Counted from the stretch's first letter, positions 1 through 7,380 are shown. The stretch is 19,254 nucleotides of DNA from an uncultured Flavobacteriales bacterium (GCA_938023515.1 CALJDR010000024.1:1-19254); one strand, 5' to 3'. Notes: a model not told the origin generated them from the letters alone. Numbers and translations: made by a program.

Positions 1-46
1 TACACAAGGAGTATCGTCGGCAGCGTCAGATGTGTATAAGAGACAG
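1..46 (+). other. Residual Nextera (Tn5) sequencing adapter, left end
   Basis: Not genomic. Bases 1-5 (TACAC) are the end of the Illumina P5 primer, 6-13 (AAGGAGTA) match an i5 index (S507-type, from memory), 14-27 are the read-1 linker and 28-46 are the 19-bp Tn5 mosaic end AGATGTGTATAAGAGACAG. The same block occurs inverted at the other end of the window. Genomic sequence begins at 47. Confidence 0.98.
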
Positions 47-237
47 ACATTACCCACTACAGGGATATACAGCAGAATAACCCACCACCAGGGGCGTTGG
101 ATGATGCGCATCAACACGACCGCCGAATAAACAGGTATGGCCGCTTGCCAGGCTTTTTGCCCGGCCAGTACGTACAGGCGCCAGGTGCACACGAAATGCA
201 GGGCCTGCATGATCAACAAAAGCAGTATTATGCTCAT
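47..237 (-). CDS. lepB: Signal peptidase I, N-terminal fragment (cut by contig end)
   Basis: Only the first 63 codons are present; the gene runs off the left edge of genomic sequence at 47. The start is the ATG at 237, the only start codon after the dapB stop in this frame. The fragment opens with a hydrophobic membrane segment (MSIILLLLIMQALHFV), then a short loop, then the conserved stretch AGQKAWQAAIPVYSAVVLM followed by RIIQRPWWW and a second hydrophobic segment. This Ala-Gly-x-Lys-xx-W...IP-Y...R-PWWW pattern is the DUF5684-like N-terminal part that I associate with Bacteroidales type I signal peptidases, which remove signal peptides from exported proteins at the inner membrane. The catalytic Ser and Lys lie outside the window, so a stand-alone DUF5684 protein is the alternative. 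It sits 78 nt after dapB on the same strand and probably ends the parA operon. Confidence 0.7.
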
Positions 238-315
238 AATTCGGGTTTTACCGGATCTTTGTCCGTTTTTCTGTTCCGGCGGAAATGCGGGAACGGTGTT
301 TTTATAATTCTGACC

Positions 316-1047
316 TTATTGGGCGGCGTCTTTTCCGCCGAAAAGGACGTCTTGCATAGAGAAAATGCCCTTTCGCCCCACGATCCATTCAGCGGCGATG
401 ACCGCTCCCATGGCAAATCCCTCCCGGGAAAATGCCTCGTGCCGTATCTTGATCGAATCCACGCTGCTGGTGTAGGCTACGGTATGAATACCGGGAACTT
501 CTCCTTCGCGGATGGCCCGGATACCGATTGAATTTTCCGGGATAGCTTTCCCGTCCTCGTCCAATTTCCAGCCGTCGTAGCGGTTGTTTTCCTGCATGAT
601 GCCTTCGGCCAGGGTGATGGCAGTGCCGGAGGGTGCATCCAGTTTGTGGATATGATGTATTTCCGTTTCAGTGGCCCGGTACTGTGAAAAAGGTTCCATC
701 AGGTGGGCCAGGTATTTGTTCAGTTCGAAAAAGAGATTGACCCCGAGCGAGAAATTGGAAGAACAGAGTAATGCTCCATTCTGTTTTTCGACCGCAGCCT
801 GTATCCGGGGATATTCCTCATACCAACCGGTCGTACCGCAGACTACGGGCACTTTGGCCTCGAGGCAGTTCTGTATATTGCCGGGGGCCGCTTTCGGAGT
901 ACTGAAATCGATGGCCACGTCCGCTTCGTGCAGATCGGCCGATCCTGTATGTTCATCTATCCGGGCGACTATTTCGTGACGGCGTTCCGTGGCAATCTTT
1001 TCGATCAGGCGCCCCATTTTTCCGTAACCCAGCAGTGCGATTTTCAT
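316..1047 (-). CDS. dapB: 4-hydroxy-tetrahydrodipicolinate reductase
   Basis: DapB reduces 4-hydroxy-tetrahydrodipicolinate to tetrahydrodipicolinate with NAD(P)H, the second committed step of the diaminopimelate/lysine pathway in the cytoplasm. The 243-aa protein starts with a Rossmann nucleotide-binding turn GYGKMG (residues 7-12), has the conserved CGTTGW at 70-75 and the substrate/catalytic signature EIHHIHKLDAPSGTA (129-143) with the His pair and Lys135. A later REGEVPGIHTV (180-190) is also typical of the family. The protein is a little shorter than the E. coli enzyme (about 270 aa), which I regard as normal for Bacteroidota. It lies 15 nt downstream of the DUF5683 gene and upstream of lepB, so it is likely co-transcribed from parA. 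Confidence 0.96.
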   Translation of the reverse strand: MKIALLGYGKMGRLIEKIATERRHEIVARIDEHTGSADLHEADVAIDFSTPKAAPGNIQNCLEAKVPVVCGTTGWYEEYPRIQAAVEKQNGALLCSSNFSLGVNLFFELNKYLAHLMEPFSQYRATETEIHHIHKLDAPSGTAITLAEGIMQENNRYDGWKLDEDGKAIPENSIGIRAIREGEVPGIHTVAYTSSVDSIKIRHEAFSREGFAMGAVIAAEWIVGRKGIFSMQDVLFGGKDAAQ

Positions 1048-1062
1048 CTTTCTTTCCGTTTT

Positions 1063-2079
1063 TTAGAAATCGATAGCCAGTTTTATTCCGGGTGCCGGCA
1101 GGATGTTGACGCCCATATTGGGCTCGATCATGGCCGGGGAGAACGTCATGGACGAAGGTATGGGTTGTTGCTCAAACAGGTTCTGCAACTCCAGCATTTT
1201 CCGGTGTTTTTTCTGGATACGGAATTCGTTGAGCTGGACGGATACATTGGCATGCAATACGTTGAGTAAGTAGATGCCTACCGTGCCGATGACCCATAGG
1301 TCGCGTTGTCGTTCGGCATACTGCATCCGGTCGACAAGCATTTCATTGGTGAAATATTCATAATCCTTGACTTCGCCGGTGCGGATACGGTATTTATATT
1401 CTTTCCGGAAATCGTTATAATAGTTGTTGTAATAGGATACAGCCATGATCGTCCCGGTCATCCCTCCCCAGAAGACAGGGGCCATCCACCATTGGGAACC
1501 TCCGTATATCTGACCCAGTCCCGGGACGATAGCCGAAAGGAATGCCGCATGGGCTGCACTTTTCGGTTTCGGGGCCGGCGGTTTTTTCAGCATTAGGGCC
1601 TCGCCTACCATGGTCGAGTCGTCTTTCTTGTAATAGTCCGTATTGGGAATGGCCAGGCTGTCGAGCAGCGGGTCGCGGTTGGTTGTATCGGCGACAAAAG
1701 GTTTGCGGGTGGTATCTGTTACGATATGGCTGAAGTATTCGGCAACGTCTTTCCGCTGCTTTTCCTCTTTTTTCAGGTCTTTGATCCGTCTCTTTTCCTG
1801 GGCTTTTTGCAGCTTTTCGAGTTTTTTTGCATTGACAGCCTGTCTTTTTGCTTCCTTTGCCTGCTGGCGTTCCAGTTTCTTCACCTCGCTGGCCTTTAGC
1901 GTGTCGTTACCTTGGCGGCTGAGTATCTCGATCGCCTGTTGTACGCTCATTTCCTGTTTGCCGGACGGAGCGGCTTTTAGCGTATCAGAAATTTTGCCTG
2001 CGGCCTGCTGTCCGGCAAGCGGGGCGGATACTCCGGCGGCAAAAATGAAGAAAAGAATATGTAGCCTCAAGCCAGTCAA
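1063..2079 (-). CDS. DUF5683 domain-containing exported protein
   Basis: A 338-aa protein with an N-terminal signal peptide (hydrophobic core LHILFFIFAAGVSAPLAG), a strongly charged Lys/Glu-rich stretch likely to be coiled coil (about residues 62-112), and a C-terminal DUF5683 domain. The domain starts near residue 173 with KSAAHAAFLSAIVPGLGQIY, followed by hydrophobic segments around 195-215 and 260-280. This family commonly follows parB in Bacteroidota; its function is unknown and an envelope role is inferred. There is no ATG near the start: between the parB stop (2092-2094) and the signal peptide the usable codons are TTG at 2079 or TTG at 2070. The latter would give the neat signal peptide MRLHILFFIF. 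The next in-frame ATG is at residue 44 and would remove the signal peptide, so a TTG start is favoured. It lies 12 nt after parB. Confidence 0.85.
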   Translation of the reverse strand: MTGLRLHILFFIFAAGVSAPLAGQQAAGKISDTLKAAPSGKQEMSVQQAIEILSRQGNDTLKASEVKKLERQQAKEAKRQAVNAKKLEKLQKAQEKRRIKDLKKEEKQRKDVAEYFSHIVTDTTRKPFVADTTNRDPLLDSLAIPNTDYYKKDDSTMVGEALMLKKPPAPKPKSAAHAAFLSAIVPGLGQIYGGSQWWMAPVFWGGMTGTIMAVSYYNNYYNDFRKEYKYRIRTGEVKDYEYFTNEMLVDRMQYAERQRDLWVIGTVGIYLLNVLHANVSVQLNEFRIQKKHRKMLELQNLFEQQPIPSSMTFSPAMIEPNMGVNILPAPGIKLAIDF

Positions 2080-2091
2080 TGGTATCCGTTT

Positions 2092-2988
2092 TCAGTTTTT
2101 TTCCAAAAGGTTCTTTATCCGCTGGAAATCCTCGTGGGAGGAGAACGGGATCACGATGCGTCCCCGGCCTTTGCCGTCGACGCTGATGTTCACTTTGGCC
2201 CCTAAATTATTTCCTAAGCTGTGTTCAGCCCCGGCGAATTCTTCCGGCAGTTCCGCTGTTTTTTTCTGCGGCGTTTTTTCTTTGCCCAATACGCCGTCCT
2301 GGTAATCTTTGACCAATTTTTCAGTCTGACGCACGGAAAGGTTTCCTTCGATGATCATCTGGTAAATCTTCATCTGGGCAGCCGGGTCTTCTACGTTTAT
2401 CAACGTACGGCCATGCCCCATCGAGAGAATGCCGTCGCGCATGCCGGCTTGGATGACAGGCTCCAGTTTCAGCAGGCGAAGGTAATTGGTGATCGTGCTG
2501 CGCTTTTTGCCCACGCGTTCGCTCATTTGCTCCTGGGTGAGGTTGCAACTGTCGATCAGTTGTTTGAACGATGTGGCTACTTCGATCGGGTCGAGGTCGC
2601 GGCGCTGGATATTTTCGATCAGGGCCATTTCCAGCATCTCCTGATCGTTGGCCAGGCGGATGTAGGCCGGTATCTGGGTAAGGCCCGCTAATTTTGCAGC
2701 CCGGAAACGGCGCTCCCCGGAAATGAGCTGGAAAGAATTGAACCCGTTCTTGCGTACGGTGATAGGTTGTATGACCCCGAACTGCCGGATAGAAGCAGCC
2801 AGTTCTCCCAAGTGTTCTTCACTAAACTGAGTACGAGGCTGGAACGGGTTGGCAGAGATCGTGCTGATATCTATTTCAGCCGTCTTGCCTACGATTTTGC
2901 TGGCGCCTTCGTCGTTGGCGGAGTTGATGTCGTTCTTCGCGTCGCTCAGAAGGGCCGATAGCCCTCGTCCCAATACTTTCTTGCTCAT
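2092..2988 (-). CDS. parB: Chromosome-partitioning protein ParB (Spo0J family)
   Basis: ParB binds parS sites near the replication origin, spreads along DNA as a CTP-dependent clamp and works with ParA to segregate the chromosome. The 298-aa protein has the N-terminal ParA-interacting motif KKVLGRGLSALL (3-14), the ParB/Sulfiredoxin CTPase core with NPFQPR (47-52) and GERRFRA (91-97), the motif ENIQRRDL (125-132) and a KorB-type helix-turn-helix around 151-175 (LTQEQMSERVGKKRSTITNY). A basic linker follows, then a C-terminal dimerisation segment. The start codon overlaps the parA stop by 4 nt (ATGA), showing translational coupling. I saw no canonical parS (TGTTTCACGTGAAACA-like) in this window. 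Confidence 0.97.
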   Translation of the reverse strand: MSKKVLGRGLSALLSDAKNDINSANDEGASKIVGKTAEIDISTISANPFQPRTQFSEEHLGELAASIRQFGVIQPITVRKNGFNSFQLISGERRFRAAKLAGLTQIPAYIRLANDQEMLEMALIENIQRRDLDPIEVATSFKQLIDSCNLTQEQMSERVGKKRSTITNYLRLLKLEPVIQAGMRDGILSMGHGRTLINVEDPAAQMKIYQMIIEGNLSVRQTEKLVKDYQDGVLGKEKTPQKKTAELPEEFAGAEHSLGNNLGAKVNISVDGKGRGRIVIPFSSHEDFQRIKNLLEKN

Positions 2989-3761
2989 ATCAGGTGTAGT
3001 TTGTTTTTCTTGATGATCTCGGCGGCCAGGCTGATGTAGTTTTCGGCACCCCGGCTGGTAGCGTCGTAGCTAATGATGCTTTCCCCATGCGAAGGGGCTT
3101 CGCCCAGTTTTACGTTGCGCTGGATAATGGTATTGAATACGATGTCCTCGAAATGGGTCCGTACTTCCTCGACTACCTGATTGGACAGGCGCAGGCGCGG
3201 ATCGTACATCGTGAGCAGCATCCCCTCGTAGGTGAGGGACGGGTTGTAACTGTTCTGTATGCTCTTGATGGTGCTCAGAAGCTTCCCAAGACCTTCCAAG
3301 GCATAGTATTCACACTGGATAGGGATGATCACGCTGTCCGATGCAGTGAGCGAGTTGATGGTCATCAGTCCCAACGAAGGGGAACAGTCTATCAGGATAA
3401 AATCGTAGTCTTCTTTTATGGCGTCGAGCGCTTCTTTGAGCATATACTCCCGGCCGTCTTTGTCCGAAAGTTCTTCCTCGGCTGCTACCAGGTTGATGTG
3501 CGCTGGCAATAGGTCTACACCCGGGGTAGATGTTTCGACGATCAACTCACGAATGTCGGCCAAGTGTTCTATCACTTCATAAGTCCCGCCTTTTATCGTG
3601 TTTTCGTCCACGCCCAACCCCGAAGTGGCATTGGCCTGCGCATCGGCATCGACCAGCAGTACTTTCTTTTCCAGAGCCCCCAGCGAAGCGGCCAGGTTGA
3701 CCGCCGTAGTAGTCTTGCCCACGCCCCCCTTTTGGTTTGAAATCGCTATTATTTTTCCCAT
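2985..3761 (-). CDS. parA: Chromosome-partitioning ATPase ParA (Soj family)
   Basis: ParA is a Walker-type ATPase that binds DNA non-specifically as an ATP dimer; ParB stimulates its hydrolysis, which drives segregation of origin regions. The 258-aa protein begins MGKIIAISNQKGGVGKTTT, with the deviant Walker A motif at residues 11-17 (Lys11 and Lys16), switch I VDADAQANAT (37-46) and Walker B LIDCSP (123-128, Asp125). The frame stays open upstream to an ATG at 3833, but the 24 extra residues do not look like ParA and the family nearly always starts at MGK, so I chose 3761. It is probably the first gene of parA-parB-DUF5683-dapB-lepB. I found no perfect Bacteroidota promoter match upstream, but a perfect inverted repeat lies at 3788-3803. 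Confidence 0.97.
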   Translation of the reverse strand: MGKIIAISNQKGGVGKTTTAVNLAASLGALEKKVLLVDADAQANATSGLGVDENTIKGGTYEVIEHLADIRELIVETSTPGVDLLPAHINLVAAEEELSDKDGREYMLKEALDAIKEDYDFILIDCSPSLGLMTINSLTASDSVIIPIQCEYYALEGLGKLLSTIKSIQNSYNPSLTYEGMLLTMYDPRLRLSNQVVEEVRTHFEDIVFNTIIQRNVKLGEAPSHGESIISYDATSRGAENYISLAAEIIKKNKLHLI

Positions 3762-3787
3762 CGTCGTCCTGTCAATAAAACATTCGG

Positions 3788-3803
3788 TTTGACAAAAGTC
3801 AAA
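3788..3803. repeat. Perfect inverted repeat upstream of parA
   Basis: TTTGAC-AAAA-GTCAAA: two 6-bp arms around a 4-base spacer, centred about 34 nt upstream of the chosen parA start. It could be a small operator or a weak hairpin in the parA leader. It does not match the parS consensus. Function is unknown, and AT-rich sequence produces such palindromes by chance fairly often. Confidence 0.45.
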
Positions 3804-3904
3804 TTTTCGGTAAAAATACTCATTAAAATCCATCCGTTTCAGCGCAGAGGCAAAACTTTATCAACAATTTGGATATTTTTAACCAAGCCCTGCGGATGGA
3901 AATA

Positions 3905-4198
3905 TCATACGAAATAAATGTTGGATACCGCATCGTACCCGACCAGTCCGTTGATGCGTTCCCGGATGGAGGTACGGGTGAGCATCAGTTCGTTCTTCCA
4001 GGCATCGTTGGATACCTCGATGGTGAGATGTCCCCCGGAAAAAAGCACCCGGGCCGTATAACGCCGGGCCGTTGAACCGTACATGACGGTCCACAGCTCT
4101 TCCAGGCGCCGGGCGGTCAGCCCGTCGGATACGGCCTTGTTTCGGGCCGAAAAATCAGCGATCACTTTATCGGCTTTTTGGGGCCTGTATTCTTTCAT
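3905..4198 (-). CDS. dciA: DUF721 / DciA-family replication protein
   Basis: A 97-aa protein of the DUF721 family, whose characterised member DciA helps load the replicative helicase DnaB in bacteria that lack DnaC/DnaI-type loaders. Supporting features are the small size, the position next to recF, the conserved Trp36 in LEELWTVMYG, and the core strand-helix LTIEVSNDAWKNELML (58-73), which matches the typical DUF721 pattern of a short beta strand followed by W..EL. The C terminus ends in a strand (VSNIYFV). Its ATG overlaps the recF stop by 4 nt, so the two genes are translationally coupled. The helicase-loading role is inferred from the family. Confidence 0.85.
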   Translation of the reverse strand: MKEYRPQKADKVIADFSARNKAVSDGLTARRLEELWTVMYGSTARRYTARVLFSGGHLTIEVSNDAWKNELMLTRTSIRERINGLVGYDAVSNIYFV

Positions 4199-5280
4199 CT
4201 GTTTTCCAAAGGTAAATTAAAAGTTTTGTAAGACCCGGCAGGGATGCCTTTCATCAATTCGTCGATGCGGTCCTTGTGGGTGTCGGAAATAAATATCTGC
4301 CCGAACGCGTCGCGGCGCACCAGGGAGATAATGTATTCCACCCGGGCGGGATCGAGCTTGTCGAATATGTCGTCCAGCAGCAGGATGGGCTTCTGGCCTG
4401 TGGCACGGGTCATGAAGTCGAACTGGGCCAGTTTAAGGGCCGTAAGGAATGTTTTCTGCTGGCCCTGCGAACCGTAACTTTTTACCGGATATCCTCCCAG
4501 GGTAAAGCGCAGGTCGTCCTTGTGGACGCCGGTGGTGGAGAAGCCGACCATCAGGTCTTTTGTCCGGGCTCCGAGTATCTCCGCTTCCGGGTTTTCCTCC
4601 TCGAAGACGCTCCGGTAGGCGATGTCGGCCGTTTCGCTGCCGCCCGATATATCGGAGTAGACCTGCCGGAAGACAGGGATGAAGGCTTCGAGGAACGCTT
4701 TGCGGGCCGTGTATATCTTCTGTCCGAGTTCGATCATTGGACGGTCGTACATTTCGAGTTCGGGCGGGGAGATGCCGGGGCTTTTCAACAGGGCGTTGCG
4801 CTGTTCCACCACCCGGGAGTGGGATACGAGGATTTCCAGGTAGCCCGGCGTGGTCTGGGAAACGACCCCGTCCACGAATTTACGCCGCAGGGCGCTCCCT
4901 TCGGAGATCAGGTCCCGGTCGGACGGCGAAACGATGACCAGCGGGTAGATGCCTGCGTAGTCGCTCATCCGCTCGATGAGCTTTCCGCATCGTTTGACGG
5001 TTTTGCGGGTGCCGCGCTTGAGGCTCATCAGCACGGTGTCGGTGTCGCCCGCGCAGTCGAACTGCCCTTCGAGCATCATGAAGTCCTCGCCGTGGCGGAT
5101 GTTCTGGCTGTCGGAAACGGAAAAGTAACTCTTGGTAAAGCACAGGTAGTATACAGCGTCCAGCACATTTGTTTTGCCGATGCCGTTGGGGCCGGTGAGC
5201 GCGTTTATCTTCGGGGAAAAATCCGCGTCCAGCGTGCCGAGGTTCTTGAAATTTACAAGACGGATGCTTTTGAGGTACAT
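4195..5280 (-). CDS. recF: DNA replication and repair protein RecF
   Basis: RecF is an SMC-like ATPase that binds gapped DNA and, with RecO and RecR, helps load RecA at stalled forks. The 361-aa length is typical. Walker A is GPNGIGKT (30-37), the ABC signature is SYGSQGQQ (about 268-275) and Walker B is PILLLDDIFDKLD (298-310). The N terminus MYLKSIRLVNFKNL is the standard RecF opening, so the ATG at 5280 is secure. A perfect -7 element lies only 5 nt upstream of this ATG, implying a leaderless or nearly leaderless transcript. It forms an operon with dciA (4-nt overlap). Confidence 0.97.
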   Translation of the reverse strand: MYLKSIRLVNFKNLGTLDADFSPKINALTGPNGIGKTNVLDAVYYLCFTKSYFSVSDSQNIRHGEDFMMLEGQFDCAGDTDTVLMSLKRGTRKTVKRCGKLIERMSDYAGIYPLVIVSPSDRDLISEGSALRRKFVDGVVSQTTPGYLEILVSHSRVVEQRNALLKSPGISPPELEMYDRPMIELGQKIYTARKAFLEAFIPVFRQVYSDISGGSETADIAYRSVFEEENPEAEILGARTKDLMVGFSTTGVHKDDLRFTLGGYPVKSYGSQGQQKTFLTALKLAQFDFMTRATGQKPILLLDDIFDKLDPARVEYIISLVRRDAFGQIFISDTHKDRIDELMKGIPAGSYKTFNLPLENR

Positions 5281-5285
5281 AGGTA

Positions 5286-5293
5286 CAAATGTA
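5286..5293 (-). promoter_or_regulatory. Promoter -7 element for recF-dciA
   Basis: On the minus strand this reads TACATTTG, a perfect match to the Bacteroidota -7 consensus TAnnTTTG. A T-rich stretch (TTTT, 17 nt upstream) could serve as a loose -33. The element ends 5 nt before the recF ATG at 5280, so transcription would start at or just before the start codon. Confidence 0.6.
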
Positions 5294-5386
5294 TCTATTT
5301 TTTTAGAAATAAAACCGCGATTTTACGCGCTGAAACCCCGATTTGCGTTATTTTTGAAAATTCTCCCGAAAATTTCGCCGACCGGT

Positions 5387-5416
5387 GAAACTTTTTGCAT
5401 CCGGGCACTTGTCTAA
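5387..5416 (+). promoter_or_regulatory. Candidate ECF-type promoter for the sigma-factor operon
   Basis: GAAAC at 5387-5391, followed after a 19-nt spacer by GTCTAA at 5411-5416, resembles the general ECF sigma promoter (AAC-type -35, GTC-type -10). It lies about 60 nt upstream of the first gene of a unit that encodes an ECF sigma factor, and no TAnnTTTG housekeeping -7 was seen in this gap. Autoregulation is inferred. The spacer is one or two bases longer than in classic ECF promoters. Confidence 0.4.
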
Positions 5417-5476
5417 TGCAGTAGAAAGTTCGAACGAAAAAAACAAAAAGAACATAAAAAAGTAAAAATACCGATC

Positions 5477-6367
5477 ATGAAAATCAGAATTATTCTTTCC
5501 GCACTGGCACTGGTTGCCGCTACCGGATTTCTCGGCGCTGCCGAAAAGGAAAAACCCGTCGAACAGCCCGAAGGGGCGGCGGTAGTACGCGATACGGTCT
5601 ACAAAAATGCAACGCAGTATTCGCTGGATTCCCTGAAGTACGCTTCGGAATACGCCCTGCAGACGGCGTTGGAAAAAATGCGTATGGACCGTTTTCTGGA
5701 TTCTGTGGTGTATTCGCAGATGAATAACGATCAGCTGTACCAGATCCAGATGAAAAAACAGGACCGTTATTGGACGACCGACTCCCAGCGTTTTATGAAC
5801 AATGTTTTTCCTCCTTTGTTGATCGCCCTGTGCATCATGCTGGCGTTCTGGCTGGTGCTTCAGGCACGTGAAAAAGGCAAACGGCGGGCGCATGAACTGA
5901 AAATGGCCCAGTTTGAGGCTATGCAAAAGGCCAAGATCGTATACCGGGAACGTCGGGCAGAAGCCATCCCCGATGCTCCGGCCGGGGAAGCCGAAGAATA
6001 CGAAATGGATATGCCCCTTATTGGGAAGGACTACTCGCAGGCATTCGAACGGACCAAAAAAAGTGTGGCCTCTTATATGAGATCCCCCCGCAAATACCGT
6101 AAGACGGGTGTTGTCCTGCTGATCATCGCCATCGGTATGATGTTTTTCTTCGGATCGGTAGGCCATGGAGATGCGTGGTCCATCGGGCTGATCCCCTTGT
6201 TCATCGGTTTTGCCTACCTGTACCTGGATTACAGCAGTAAAAAAAGCGAACAACAGCGGCGGGATATGGAGGAATTCATGCGCTACAAGGCCGAAAAGGA
6301 CAGTGCGCCGAAACAGGCAGAACCGCAGACGGGCGAGGAAAAGGACGGGCAGAACGCCGCCGAGTAA
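5477..6367 (+). CDS. DUF6249-like membrane protein linked to ECF sigma factor
   Basis: A 296-aa protein with no known enzymatic motif. It has a signal-peptide-like N terminus (residues 1-21, hydrophobic core IILSALALVAATGFLGA), a mostly helical charged region (about 35-105), a first membrane segment at 111-130 (FPPLLIALCIMLAFWLVLQA), a long charged region (about 131-210), and a hairpin of two membrane segments at 211-228 and 234-252. It ends in a highly charged tail. The order TM, charged segment, TM pair (GVVLLIIAIGMMFFF ... IGLIPLFIGFAYLYLDY) resembles DUF6249 proteins, which are often found beside sigma factors in Bacteroidota. It is 33 nt upstream of the sigma gene and probably shares its transcript, so a sensing or accessory role in the signalling unit is plausible but unproven. 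Confidence 0.75.
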   Translation: MKIRIILSALALVAATGFLGAAEKEKPVEQPEGAAVVRDTVYKNATQYSLDSLKYASEYALQTALEKMRMDRFLDSVVYSQMNNDQLYQIQMKKQDRYWTTDSQRFMNNVFPPLLIALCIMLAFWLVLQAREKGKRRAHELKMAQFEAMQKAKIVYRERRAEAIPDAPAGEAEEYEMDMPLIGKDYSQAFERTKKSVASYMRSPRKYRKTGVVLLIIAIGMMFFFGSVGHGDAWSIGLIPLFIGFAYLYLDYSSKKSEQQRRDMEEFMRYKAEKDSAPKQAEPQTGEEKDGQNAAE

Positions 6368-6400
6368 CACCTATCCGCAGACAAGAACGCAAGTTCCGCA

Positions 6401-6931
6401 ATGAGCCAAGCCGAAGACCTGATACTGGTCGGGCAGGTAACCCTTCTGGGCAGCCGCCGCGCATTCGATTCCCTGGTAAAAAAATACCAGGGGGATGTGC
6501 GGCGTTTGCTGCTCCACCTCACCGGAGGCGACTCCGAACTGGCGGCGGATATCGCACAGGACACGTTCCTCAAGGCGTGGATGTACATCAGCTCGTACAA
6601 GGGGACGGCCAAGTTCCGCACATGGCTTTTTTCCATTGCATACAACGTGTTTTACGATTATGCCGCCCTCCAAAAGAAACATGCCCATCAGGATATCACC
6701 GAGTGCGAGTATTATTTAACGGAATCGGACGGTACGGCGGTGGAAAAAAATATCGACCTTTACCGGGCGCTCGACCGTTTGCGGCCTGCGGAGCGTACGG
6801 CGGTGGTGCTGTTCTATATCGAGCAGCAGAAACAGGAGGAGATAGCCCGTATCATGGATATTCCCCTTTCGACCGTCAAGACACACGTGGCGCGCGGCAA
6901 GGCGCACCTGGCCCAACTACTTAAACGATGA
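6401..6931 (+). CDS. ECF (group 4) RNA polymerase sigma factor
   Basis: A 176-aa sigma-70 family protein containing only regions 2 and 4, the hallmark of extracytoplasmic-function sigma factors that redirect RNA polymerase to a stress regulon. Region 2 spans about residues 20-92, with the core-binding/melting helix AADIAQDTFLKAWMYI (48-63) and KFRTWLFSIAYNVFYDY (71-87). Region 4 spans about 122-174, with the helix-turn-helix KQEEIARIMDIPLSTVKTHV (144-163) that reads the -35. A downstream gene overlapping by 4 nt encodes a small membrane protein, the usual arrangement for a sigma with its anti-sigma. The specific ECF group and target genes cannot be told from the sequence alone. Confidence 0.94.
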   Translation: MSQAEDLILVGQVTLLGSRRAFDSLVKKYQGDVRRLLLHLTGGDSELAADIAQDTFLKAWMYISSYKGTAKFRTWLFSIAYNVFYDYAALQKKHAHQDITECEYYLTESDGTAVEKNIDLYRALDRLRPAERTAVVLFYIEQQKQEEIARIMDIPLSTVKTHVARGKAHLAQLLKR

Positions 6932-7320
6932 AGGATATGAAGACAAAAGAGAAAGACATTTTTCAGGACGATACCGACCGGATGCTGGCCCAGGCCTTAT
7001 CCCCGTTGCGGGAAACGGTTGTCCCGGACGAGGGCTTTTCTGCCCGGGTGATGGGTACGCTTCCCCGACGGGATATATCCCTCTGGGTGATCATGGCCGC
7101 TATTCTGGCCGGAGCGGGCCTTGCGGTGTGGATCATGGGCTGGGAACAGGCGACGGCGCTTTACCACTCCTTTATCGGGTTCTTTACCTCGCTGGCCGAC
7201 AAGGAAATACCTTCCCTGATGTCTCAAGTGAGCGTAGTGGCCGTGCTGGTGGTGTTGGGTTTTGCTTTTTATGCGTTCCTCGATACGGACGATTACCAGA
7301 ATGTGGAACCAATCGAATGA
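6928..7320 (+). CDS. Putative anti-sigma factor, small two-TM membrane protein
   Basis: A 130-aa protein whose ATG overlaps the sigma-factor stop (ATGA). The N-terminal 50 residues are hydrophilic and predicted cytoplasmic, with VPDEGFSARVMGTLPRR (32-48), a pattern seen before the membrane segment of many small Bacteroidota anti-sigma-like proteins. Two membrane segments follow, at about 51-72 and 101-118, with a short loop between, and the C terminus is acidic. No zinc-binding HxxxCxxC (ZAS) motif is present, so if it is an anti-sigma factor it is not of the ZAS class. The assignment rests mainly on gene order and topology. Confidence 0.6.
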   Translation: MKDMKTKEKDIFQDDTDRMLAQALSPLRETVVPDEGFSARVMGTLPRRDISLWVIMAAILAGAGLAVWIMGWEQATALYHSFIGFFTSLADKEIPSLMSQVSVVAVLVVLGFAFYAFLDTDDYQNVEPIE

Positions 7321-7380
7321 CATAAAAACCGGATTTAAAGGGGGCGTTCCGATGTGGGATTGGGGAACAGGTAAGATAGA

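Noticed and set aside
3762..3833. Longer ParA start (24 extra residues)
   Set aside because: The extension does not resemble ParA and would cover the inverted repeat; the family starts at MGKIIAISNQKGG.
5348..6370. 340-codon minus-strand ORF
   Set aside because: It is antisense to the DUF6249-like gene and spans the promoter region; Phe/His-rich shadow composition.
6882..6895. CACGTG-containing site as a possible parS
   Set aside because: Only the central six bases match; the arms do not fit the parS palindrome, and it lies inside the sigma-factor coding region.
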